Positions 9,355 to 16,175 of a DNA stretch of 64,000 nucleotides are shown here, piece after piece. The first letter of the stretch is position 1. Every line of letters starts with the position of its first letter. The position numbers were made by a program, and so were the translations under genes. The notes below the pieces were generated by a model. It was not told the origin of the DNA. It did not search any database and saw nothing but the letters and a program-made list of their open reading frames with translations. Source of the stretch: Actinomycetes bacterium (GTDB lineage: Bacteria; Actinomycetota; Acidimicrobiia; Acidimicrobiales; Acidimicrobilacustridaceae); NCBI GenBank assembly GCA_029782145.1, contig JAKOVH010000013.1, positions 361,325 through 425,324 of the forward strand, given 5' to 3'.

Positions 9355-9887
9355 TCTTGGTCCCGCCGGCGCCGGACCACTCGAGCGGGGTTGCCGGCGA
9401 CGACTGTCCATGCCTCGACGTTCTTTGTCACCACAGCACCGGCGCCGATGATGCTGTGATCGCCTACGCAGACACCTGGCAACAGGATGGCGCGAGTGCC
9501 GATCCATACGTCATCGCCTATCACGACAGGCCGTGTGGGTAGTCTTCCCTGCACTCTCATGGTGGAGCTCGGAGACATCCCATGGGACACCGCGAGTACC
9601 ACGACATCAGGCCCCATCATCACGTCTGATCCAATTCTCACCGGCCCGTGTAAACGGCAATTGACTCCGATGCCAGAGCCAGCGCCGAGATGAATACCCC
9701 GACCATCACCGAAGTATGCCCCATGCTCGACGTTGACGTTCTCACTGCAGTTGTCCAGCATTCGTCTTGCCGCAAGTGTCCGAAGTCCCTTCCAAAGGTT
9801 TCCCAGCGGCATCGTCGAGCTGGGTAGCCAACGGAGAACAGAGTAGTAGGCCGCTGCAGCTAGGGTACGTCGCACTATCACGAGCAT
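9351..9887 (-). CDS. hexapeptide-repeat O-acetyltransferase
   Basis: The 178-residue protein has left-handed beta-helix repeats: GIHLGAGSGIGVNCRLHG, VRIGSDVMMGPDVVVL, then VVIGDDVWIGTRAILLPGV and DHSIIGAGAVVTKNV, closing with VVAGNPARVVRRR. The SHG motif (LAVSHGM) near residue 100 carries the probable catalytic histidine of WcaF/maltose-acetyltransferase-like enzymes. It probably transfers acetyl from acetyl-CoA to a glycan hydroxyl. It is transcribed against the flippase gene and divergently from the next glycosyltransferase. Confidence 0.87.
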   Translation of the reverse strand: MLVIVRRTLAAAAYYSVLRWLPSSTMPLGNLWKGLRTLAARRMLDNCSENVNVEHGAYFGDGRGIHLGAGSGIGVNCRLHGPVRIGSDVMMGPDVVVLAVSHGMSPSSTMRVQGRLPTRPVVIGDDVWIGTRAILLPGVCVGDHSIIGAGAVVTKNVEAWTVVAGNPARVVRRRRDQD

Positions 9888-10005
9888 AGTCTAGAGACCC
9901 GGTTCCGCGCGGTTAGGGCGGGGTAATGCGATCGTCTTTCTAACTAGGGCGAGTCGCCGGCTGCCTGTGAAGACCATCGAGGCGGCTGACCGATAGGATC
10001 TTGCG

Positions 10006-11130
10006 ATGCGCATTGCCATCTGTACCGTGACCGGGCGGCCTTCGGATGTGACGGTCTGGTCAGGCACGCCAGCGAACTTGGTTTGGCATCTCTCCCAACG
10101 AGAGGTGAGTGTGGTCGAGGTAGGACCGCTTCACCCGGTGATTCGCAAATCTGCCGACCTTGCGTCGCACTTGAGCGGGCGCTTCTTGCGGCGCTGGAAT
10201 TGGGAAGTGGAGCCGGACTTCTTGGCGTATGTTACGCGGGAGGTCGTGCAACAAATGCGTGGCCGGTCACCCGATGTTGTTCTGGCGATGGGGTGGCTAC
10301 CATGGGGCTTAGAGCTGAGCCGCCTTCCATGGGTCTTCTGGGGCGACGCAACGATCGCTCAACGGGTTGACGACGCGCCGCATTGGAGTGGTCTGTCGGC
10401 TCGGACTCGCAAACTGATCGAGCCCGTCGAAGGGTCTGTGCTCCGAGGTGCGGCGCGCGTCCTCATGCCCTCGAGATGGGCTTGTGAGGACGCAATGGTC
10501 CGTTACGGGCTTGATGCGGACCATGTGGTGCAGCTTCCATTTGGAGCCAATATCAGCGATCCAGGGCCCGTGGAGCATCGGCTCGATGGCTGTCTGAGGA
10601 TCCTCACTGTTGGCGTGAAATGGCATCGCAAGGGAATGGATCGAGCGGTAAGAGCGGTAGACGCTCTCGTAGCGAGTGGCTACACGGTCCATCTTGATGT
10701 GGTTGGGCTGACTCCACCGAGTCACGCGTGGCTCCGCCCGTACGTGACGTACCACGGCTTCTTATCGAAGGAAGACCAGCGATCCTCGCTCCTGCTGGAC
10801 CGCCTTTATCGGGATGCACACCTCTTCCTGCTCGCCTCACGCCACGATCCCTTTCCTATGGTGCTGGCGGAGGCGGCTGCATATGGTCTACCAGTTGTTG
10901 CAACGAACGTGAGCGGTGTTTCTGATCGGGTCCGTAAGGGAGGGCTGCTCGTGGATGAGCCGGCGGATGCTGAGTCTCTGGCGGCATGCATCGAGCTGGT
11001 CACAGAACGCGGTCGTTACGCGGCACTGTGCGAGGGAGCGCGAATGGACTTTCTGGAAAGATCGTCGTGGCAGGCGAGTGTTGGACGGCTGCTGGAGTGC
11101 TTGACTACTGTCGTTGACTCAGCGAAGTGA
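10006..11130 (+). CDS. GT4-family glycosyltransferase
   Basis: The product has 374 residues and a GT-B fold. The C-terminal half has LRILTVGVKWHRKGMDRAV, then DAHLFLLASRHDPFPMVLAE with AAAYGLPVVATNVSGV. The first acidic residue of the EX7E motif is Asp here (D-PFPMVLA-E), a tolerated variation. The ATG lies 6 bases after a TAGGAT hexamer (9994-9999) with no Shine-Dalgarno sequence in between, so the mRNA may be leaderless. It belongs to the low-GC cluster and probably adds a sugar to its repeat unit. Confidence 0.86.
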   Translation: MRIAICTVTGRPSDVTVWSGTPANLVWHLSQREVSVVEVGPLHPVIRKSADLASHLSGRFLRRWNWEVEPDFLAYVTREVVQQMRGRSPDVVLAMGWLPWGLELSRLPWVFWGDATIAQRVDDAPHWSGLSARTRKLIEPVEGSVLRGAARVLMPSRWACEDAMVRYGLDADHVVQLPFGANISDPGPVEHRLDGCLRILTVGVKWHRKGMDRAVRAVDALVASGYTVHLDVVGLTPPSHAWLRPYVTYHGFLSKEDQRSSLLLDRLYRDAHLFLLASRHDPFPMVLAEAAAYGLPVVATNVSGVSDRVRKGGLLVDEPADAESLAACIELVTERGRYAALCEGARMDFLERSSWQASVGRLLECLTTVVDSAK

Positions 11131-11223
11131 GAGCCGGTCCGCTCCTATCGAGCTACTGGTAGGCCTGTTTATCCCACGTTGTGTGTGATTCTGCCTGATC
11201 TGGCTTCTGCTACGAGGGACCGG

Positions 11224-11251
11224 TTGAGGGCTCACGCCCACGTGCTATACT
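11224..11251 (+). promoter_or_regulatory. candidate sigma70-type promoter for the sugar transferase
   Basis: TTGAGG (11224-11229) and TATACT (11246-11251) are separated by 16 bases, and the start codon lies 41 bases further on. It is the clearest consensus-like promoter in the window and sits in a 162-base gap after the preceding glycosyltransferase. Confidence 0.5.
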
Positions 11252-11292
11252 GGTCTCTCGGCTTAGAATACCCGGCGGGGAGTTGATGAGCG

Positions 11293-12003
11293 GTGGTGAT
11301 CCTGACGCAACGCGGCATGGCGGACCTCGTTAGTGAACCAACCGGGGTGGAGGATTGCGTCGGCTTATTGAGCTCGCGTCTCCGGTCGCGGCGATGGCGC
11401 TTCGTGAAGCGGGCCTGTGACTTGCCGATTGCAGTCCCTATGGCCGTGCTTACCCTTCCACTTCAGGCTGCGCTGGGCGCACTGATCAAGTGTAGTTCGC
11501 GGGGGCCGATCTTCTTTGTGCAGCATCGAATCGGGCGCGACGGTCATCCTATAGATGTCGTGAAATTCCGTACCATGGTGGTCGACGCAGAAGGTAGGCT
11601 GCGGGCTGACCGGAAACTCATGCAGCAGTACGAGGCAAATGGGTACAAGATACCTGCCGGGAAGGATCCGCGGATCACGCCCCTAGGGCGGGTATTGCGC
11701 AAATACAGTCTCGATGAACTTCCGCAGCTGTGGTGTATCGTTGTGGGCTCAATGAGTTTAGTGGGCCCGCGCCCAATTGTGCCGCCGGAACTTGAGCGGC
11801 TCTATGGGAACAAGCGACAGTACTACCTGGCGGTTAAGCCAGGTCTCACCGGCAGGTGGCAGGTGAGCGGGCGGTGTAACCTCTCTCCAGCGACACGGGC
11901 AGAGCTGGACACGGAATACGTGAGAGAGTGGTCGATCGGCCGCGATCTGCTGATTCTCGTTCGTACCGTACCGGCGGTAGTACTGGCCCATGGTGCTCAT
12001 TGA
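11293..12003 (+). CDS. undecaprenyl-phosphate sugar phosphotransferase (short form)
   Basis: The 236-residue protein is a bacterial sugar transferase without the multi-membrane CoA-binding-like N-terminus. It has a membrane helix (LPIAVPMAVLTLPLQAALGA) and the core motifs VQHRIGRDGHPIDVVKFRTM, DPRITPLGRVLRKYSLDELP, LVGPRPIVPPE and KPGLTGRWQVSGR. These enzymes start repeat-unit assembly by moving a sugar-1-phosphate onto undecaprenyl phosphate. GTG 11293 has GGGGAG about 10 bases upstream; ATG 11317 is an alternative. It is the initiator for the first locus, and the window holds a second, longer one at 39866. Confidence 0.9.
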   Translation: MVILTQRGMADLVSEPTGVEDCVGLLSSRLRSRRWRFVKRACDLPIAVPMAVLTLPLQAALGALIKCSSRGPIFFVQHRIGRDGHPIDVVKFRTMVVDAEGRLRADRKLMQQYEANGYKIPAGKDPRITPLGRVLRKYSLDELPQLWCIVVGSMSLVGPRPIVPPELERLYGNKRQYYLAVKPGLTGRWQVSGRCNLSPATRAELDTEYVREWSIGRDLLILVRTVPAVVLAHGAH

Positions 12004-12041
12004 CCGTGGGAACGACTACCGCCACATTGGGGGACGACGGT

Positions 12042-13361
12042 ATGCGGTCTGGCCCAAGGCCGGTGGCGTCGGCATTGGGCTGGGCTCAAGCAGCTGACAA
12101 GGGGCAGCGCACAATCATCGTCGGACAGGGCTATGTGGGCCTGCCGCTCGCCATGCGAGCCGTGGCCGCCGGCCACGACGTCGTCGGGTTCGACGTCGAT
12201 GGGCAGCGGACCTCGTCGCTGCAGGCCGGCCGGTCGTTCATCGAGGACATCAGCGATGACGAGGTGAGCGCGGCGCTCGCCAGTGGTCGCTACCGGGCGA
12301 GCAGCGACCACCGCGACTGCGCCGGCTTCGACACCCTCGTCATCACCGTGCCCACGCCCCTGCGTGAGGGCGTGCCCGACCTCAGCTACGTCGAGGACGC
12401 CAGCCGCACCGTCGCCCGGTACGTGCGCCCCGGCTGCACGGTCGTGCTGGAGTCGACGACGTACCCCGGCACCACCGAAGAGCTCGTCGGCGCCAGCCTC
12501 CACGAGATCTCGGGACTGACGCCCGGCCTCGACTTCCACCTGGGCTACAGCCCCGAGCGCATCGACCCCGGCAACGACACCTGGCGTCTCGACAACACCC
12601 CGAAGGTCGTCGCCGGGGTGAACGAGGCGTCGCTGCAAGCCGTCGACGCGTTCTACCGGGAGCTGGTGGAGACCACCGTGCCGGTCTCGAGCCCGAAGGT
12701 GGCCGAGCTCACCAAGCTGATCGAGAACACCTTCCGGCACGTCAACATCGCCCTGGCCAACGAGCTCGCCGTGTTCGCCGCCGACCTCGACATCGACATC
12801 TGGGAAGCCATCGGCGCCGCCTCCACCAAGCCCTACGGGTTCATGAAGTTCACTCCCGGCCCCGGCGTCGGAGGGCACTGCCTGCCCATCGACCCCAGCT
12901 ACCTCTCCTGGCAGGTTCGTCGCTCGCTCGGGCGGGCGTTCCGCTTCGTCGAGCTCGCCAACGACATCAACGAGCACATGCCCGACTACGTGGTCGAGCG
13001 GCTCATGCGCCTGCTCAACACCAAGGGACTGGCCCTGAGCCGCTGCACCGTCCTGGTGCTCGGGCTGGCCTACAAGCGCAACTCGAGCGACCCGCGTGAG
13101 TCGCCCTCGGCCGAGATCATCGAGCAGCTCCTCGAGATGGGGGCCGAGGTCCACGTGGCCGACCCACACGTCCTCGAGAGCCGCTTCGTGCCCGACGGTG
13201 CCAAGTGCGTCGAGGTCACCGAGGCCGAGGTCGCCTCGGCCGACGTCGTGGTGCTGGTCACCGACCACGACGGCTTCCCGTACGACCTCATCACCGAGCA
13301 CGCCTCGCTCATCTTCGACACTCGGGCGCGCCTCTCGGGACCGAATGTCGTGCGGTTGTGA
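12042..13361 (+). CDS. UDP-N-acetylhexosamine 6-dehydrogenase (WbpA/TviB-like)
   Basis: ATG 12042 has GGGGGA 7 bases upstream; GTG 12006 is possible but unsupported. The 439-residue protein has the NAD-binding site IIVGQGYVGLPLA, the central GYSPERIDPGN, the catalytic Cys near residue 280 in GPGVGGHCLPIDPSYL, and the C-terminal LGLAYKRNSSDPRESPS. The GGHCLPIDP context fits UDP-GlcNAc/ManNAc dehydrogenases better than UDP-glucose dehydrogenase (usually GGSCFPKD). It makes a uronic acid sugar nucleotide with two NAD+. Codon use switches from low-GC to high-GC style within the first ~30 codons. Confidence 0.9.
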   Translation: MRSGPRPVASALGWAQAADKGQRTIIVGQGYVGLPLAMRAVAAGHDVVGFDVDGQRTSSLQAGRSFIEDISDDEVSAALASGRYRASSDHRDCAGFDTLVITVPTPLREGVPDLSYVEDASRTVARYVRPGCTVVLESTTYPGTTEELVGASLHEISGLTPGLDFHLGYSPERIDPGNDTWRLDNTPKVVAGVNEASLQAVDAFYRELVETTVPVSSPKVAELTKLIENTFRHVNIALANELAVFAADLDIDIWEAIGAASTKPYGFMKFTPGPGVGGHCLPIDPSYLSWQVRRSLGRAFRFVELANDINEHMPDYVVERLMRLLNTKGLALSRCTVLVLGLAYKRNSSDPRESPSAEIIEQLLEMGAEVHVADPHVLESRFVPDGAKCVEVTEAEVASADVVVLVTDHDGFPYDLITEHASLIFDTRARLSGPNVVRL

Positions 13362-13523
13362 GCGAGAGATGGTGCAACCTGCATGCGGGGGTCCGCTACC
13401 GTTCTCCGGGTCCCTTCCGTGGGGCGCGCCAGCGGGGCGAGACGTCCCGGTGAGGGCGCTGCGGCGGGACGGAGAACCCCATCCGGAGGCCCCCACGCCT
13501 CCCGCGAGCAGTGAGGCGGCCCC

Positions 13524-15314
13524 CTGAACCACGAAGTCGACGACGACCAGCTCGACATCCGGCGGGTGTTCACCGTCCTGTGGACGCGCGCCCCGATGAT
13601 CGTCGCCCTGGTGGTGGTCGCCGTGGTCGCCGCCTACGGCATCGCCTCGCTCAAGACCGACCAGTACCAGGCCACCGCCAAGGTGCGCGTCGTCGACCCC
13701 AACTCCGAGGCCGTGTTCGACGGGGTGCAGATCCGCACCGACCCCAAGCGCGACGTCGACACCCAGCTCGCGCTGATGCGCTCCGACGACCTGCGGGCCG
13801 ACGTCGACCAGTCGCTCGGCGAGGAGGCCTCGCAGATCACCAGCGTGTCGATGTCCGGCGTGGGCTCCACCGACCTCATCGGCATCACCGTGGCCAGCCC
13901 CTCGCCCCAGGTGGCCGCCGACGCCGCCAACGCCTTCGCTGACATCTACGTCAAGAACCGCAAGGAGCAGGTGAGCTCGGCGTTCACCGGTCGGGCCGAC
14001 GAGCTGCGCCAGAAGTCCGCCGAGATCGACCAGCAGATCCAGGACATCGACACCCAGCTCGCCGAGGGCGTGCCCGACAACGAGAAGGGCGTGCTGCAGG
14101 CCAAGCGCGCGGCGCTGGTGAGCCAGCAGACCGACCTGCAGACCCGGGCCACCCAGTTCGACGTGGAGGCCGCCACCCGTTCGGGCAACGTCGAGGTGGC
14201 CGAGAAGGCCCAGGTGCCCACCACGCCGTTCTCCCCGACGCCGCTGCGCGACGCCGCCCTCGCCGGCATCCTCGCCCTGCTCGTCGGCATCGGGCTGGCC
14301 TTCCTGCTCGACCGCCTCGACGACAAGATCCACAACCCCGACGACGTCGACGCCGTGGCCGACGGCCTGCCCGTCGTGGGCGTGGTGCCCATCTACTCGC
14401 TCGACAAGAAGGGCGCCCGCAAGCTCTCCCGCAAGACGCCGCGCACGGTGGTGCCGCTCGCCTCGAGCACGGCCGAGTCGTACCGGGCGCTGCGCTCGAA
14501 CCTGCGGTTCTCGGCCGTGGGCGTGAAGCGCACCTCGGTGCTGCTCACCTCCGCCGAGGGCGCCGAGGGCAAGTCCACCGTGGCGGCAAACCTGGCGGTG
14601 GTGCTGGCCGAGAGCGGTCTGCGGGTGGTGCTGGTGTCGGCCGACCTGCGCAAGCCCACCATCAGCAGCTTCTTCGGCATGCCCGAGACCGACAAGGGCC
14701 TCACCAACGTGCTGCTCGGCGACCTCACCCTGGCCGACGCCATGGTGCGGGTGCCGCTGCAGTCGGGGCGCAACCTCTACCTGCTGCCGTCGGGCCCGCT
14801 GCCGCAGAACCCCGCCGAGGTGCTCGGCTCGCAGGCCATGCGCGACCTGCTCGAGAGCATCGAGCGCGCCGGGGCCGACTTCATCCTCATCGACTCGCCG
14901 CCGGTGCTGCCCGTGGCCGACGCCCTGGCCCTGTCGCAGTTCACCGACGGCGTGCTGGTGCTGTCGGTGGCCGGGCGCACCCCGAAGGGCCACCTGGCCG
15001 AGACCCTCGAGCGGCTGCGCCAGGTGAACGCCCAGCTGGTTGGTGTGGTGCTCAACGGCGTGCCCACCAAGGGCCGCTACTCGCGCTACTACGGCGGCTA
15101 CACCTACGGCTACCGCAACAGCTACATCTCCGACAAGGCCAGCCACGAGGTCACTCCGGCGGCCCGGCCCGGCGTGAAGGCGGCCGACGTCGACCTCACC
15201 GTGTTCGCCGAGCCGGCCCCGACGCCGGCCAAGCGGAACGGCAACGGCACCAACGGCACCAACGGCCGCGGCAAGCCCAAGGCGGCCGCCGAGGAGACCC
15301 GCGCCGAGCGCTGA
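13524..15314 (+). CDS. Wzz-domain/BY-kinase fusion controlling chain length
   Basis: The N-terminal Wzz region has two membrane helices (MIVALVVVAVVAAYGIASL and LAGILALLVGIGLAFLLD) around an extracytoplasmic coiled coil. The cytoplasmic kinase has Walker A GAEGKST near residue 343, a Walker A' VVLVSADLRKP and Walker B FILIDSPP, then a tyrosine cluster YSRYYGGYTYGYRNSY. It should autophosphorylate on these tyrosines and regulate polymer length and export. The first ATG/GTG in frame, GTG 13566, would remove the conserved DDQLDIRR. CTG 13524 keeps it and has GTGAGG 7 bases upstream, so I start there. 596 residues. Confidence 0.88.
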   Translation: MNHEVDDDQLDIRRVFTVLWTRAPMIVALVVVAVVAAYGIASLKTDQYQATAKVRVVDPNSEAVFDGVQIRTDPKRDVDTQLALMRSDDLRADVDQSLGEEASQITSVSMSGVGSTDLIGITVASPSPQVAADAANAFADIYVKNRKEQVSSAFTGRADELRQKSAEIDQQIQDIDTQLAEGVPDNEKGVLQAKRAALVSQQTDLQTRATQFDVEAATRSGNVEVAEKAQVPTTPFSPTPLRDAALAGILALLVGIGLAFLLDRLDDKIHNPDDVDAVADGLPVVGVVPIYSLDKKGARKLSRKTPRTVVPLASSTAESYRALRSNLRFSAVGVKRTSVLLTSAEGAEGKSTVAANLAVVLAESGLRVVLVSADLRKPTISSFFGMPETDKGLTNVLLGDLTLADAMVRVPLQSGRNLYLLPSGPLPQNPAEVLGSQAMRDLLESIERAGADFILIDSPPVLPVADALALSQFTDGVLVLSVAGRTPKGHLAETLERLRQVNAQLVGVVLNGVPTKGRYSRYYGGYTYGYRNSYISDKASHEVTPAARPGVKAADVDLTVFAEPAPTPAKRNGNGTNGTNGRGKPKAAAEETRAER

Positions 15315-15327
15315 GCCAGCGACTCGC

Positions 15328-15360
15328 TGAGCCGGCCGTCCGCTGACGCGGGCCGGCTCA
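15328..15360. terminator. bidirectional hairpin terminator
   Basis: TGAGCCGGCC (15328-15337) and GGCCGGCTCA (15351-15360) form a perfect 10-bp stem with a 13-base loop. It sits between the convergent BY-kinase gene and the gene ending at 15358, and its right arm includes that gene's stop codon. No T-tract follows, as is common in very GC-rich genomes. Confidence 0.65.
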
Positions 15361-15783
15361 GGCGCCGGTCAGGCGTCGGATCTGCAGCGAGGCGCCCTGC
15401 ACGGTCACCGGGCCGGCGGAGTCGTGCCACACCTCGAGGGTGAGCGAGCTGGGCCCGTCGGGGGAGAACACGCTGTTGCCCCGCAGCATCTGCCTCCCGC
15501 CGCTCACCTGGGCCAGCACGTCGGCGGCGATGGCCTCGCTGTGCAGCGGGTGGTGGTCGGGGATCGACGTGTGCGAGAAGCGGGTGCCGTCGGTGCGGCG
15601 CGGGTCCCACTCCACGGTCATGAGCACCTCGTACCAGCCCTCGGCGGTGAAGCGGATCTCCGCCTCGCTCACCGCCAGCCACTCGGGCAGGGAGCCCTGC
15701 GGGCTGAGCACCACCGGCGTGGTCCGGCGCGCTTCGACGGTCAGCGGCGTGCCCAGCGCGAGGTCGCGGAAGTGCTCGGCCAT
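15358..15783 (-). CDS. hypothetical protein
   Basis: The start is ATG 15783 (MAEHFRDLALGTPLTVEARR). Upstream in-frame sequence is arginine-rich shadow translation. The 141 residues alternate short beta-like stretches (EIRFTAEGWYEVLMTVEWD, SSLTLEVWHDS, GASLQIRRL), suggesting a small beta-sandwich similar to C1q/TNF-like folds. No signal peptide or catalytic motif is seen. It lies 23 bases after the small membrane protein gene at 15807-16001 and is probably cotranscribed with it. I do not recognise the family. Confidence 0.6.
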   Translation of the reverse strand: MAEHFRDLALGTPLTVEARRTTPVVLSPQGSLPEWLAVSEAEIRFTAEGWYEVLMTVEWDPRRTDGTRFSHTSIPDHHPLHSEAIAADVLAQVSGGRQMLRGNSVFSPDGPSSLTLEVWHDSAGPVTVQGASLQIRRLTGA

Positions 15784-15806
15784 GGCGGTCGTCGGCCTCG
15801 GGCCCG

Positions 15807-16001
15807 TCAGTGCAGCGCGAGCCAGGCCAGCGTGAAGATCGCCGCCCACATGGGCAGGGCGAACAGCACGCCGAAGAAGATCCCGCGCATCGGGGCGTCG
15901 GGAGGGATGGTGCAGGGTTCGAGATGGTCGAACAGGGTGGGCTCGACGTGCACCTGGGCGGTCGAACCGAACCGGTGGGGGCGCAACATGGTGTGACCCA
16001 T
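15807..16001 (-). CDS. small single-pass membrane protein
   Basis: ATG 16001 is preferred because GGGGAAG lies 9 bases upstream; an ATG at 16010 would abut that site. The 64-residue product ends in one strong hydrophobic helix (GIFFGVLFALPMWAAIFTLAWLAL). The soluble N-terminus contains EPTLFDHLEPCTIP. A similar layout, with a soluble N-terminus and one C-terminal helix, appears in the protein at 18621-18851. These may be related small membrane proteins around the c-di-GMP gene. Function unknown. Confidence 0.6.
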   Translation of the reverse strand: MGHTMLRPHRFGSTAQVHVEPTLFDHLEPCTIPPDAPMRGIFFGVLFALPMWAAIFTLAWLALH

Positions 16002-16175
16002 GACGCACATCTTCCCCGCTCGGCGGCCACGGGTCGCGGATACCCGTGCACGGTGCGTCGGCGCGGCGGCGTCGGGGGCGCGGCCCGGCATGGTCCGAAC
16101 GGCCTGTTGACCTCAAGCGCCTTACTGCGGGGGCCGAGACAGGAGCCGGACAGATCGACGGCGAAAGGTGCGCGG

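Larger units (their letters stand above)
3330..12060. other. lower-GC polysaccharide-specificity island
   Basis: By eye, codon third positions from about 3.4 to 12.06 kb use A and T far more often than the DNA on either side, which is almost saturated with G/C at these positions. I could not compute exact GC values. The change back to high GC is abrupt, within about 100 bases inside the 5' end of the nucleotide-sugar dehydrogenase gene (12042-13361). The island holds the methyltransferase, polymerase, flippase, glycosyltransferases, acetyltransferase and initiating sugar transferase. I infer replacement of glycan-type genes by homologous recombination, as in capsule-switching loci. Confidence 0.7.

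Noticed and set aside
11997..15146. 1049-residue minus-strand open frame
   Set aside because: It covers the dehydrogenase and BY-kinase genes in antisense and is made of Gly/Val/Glu/Asp/His-rich shadow sequence that appears whenever high-GC coding DNA is read backwards.
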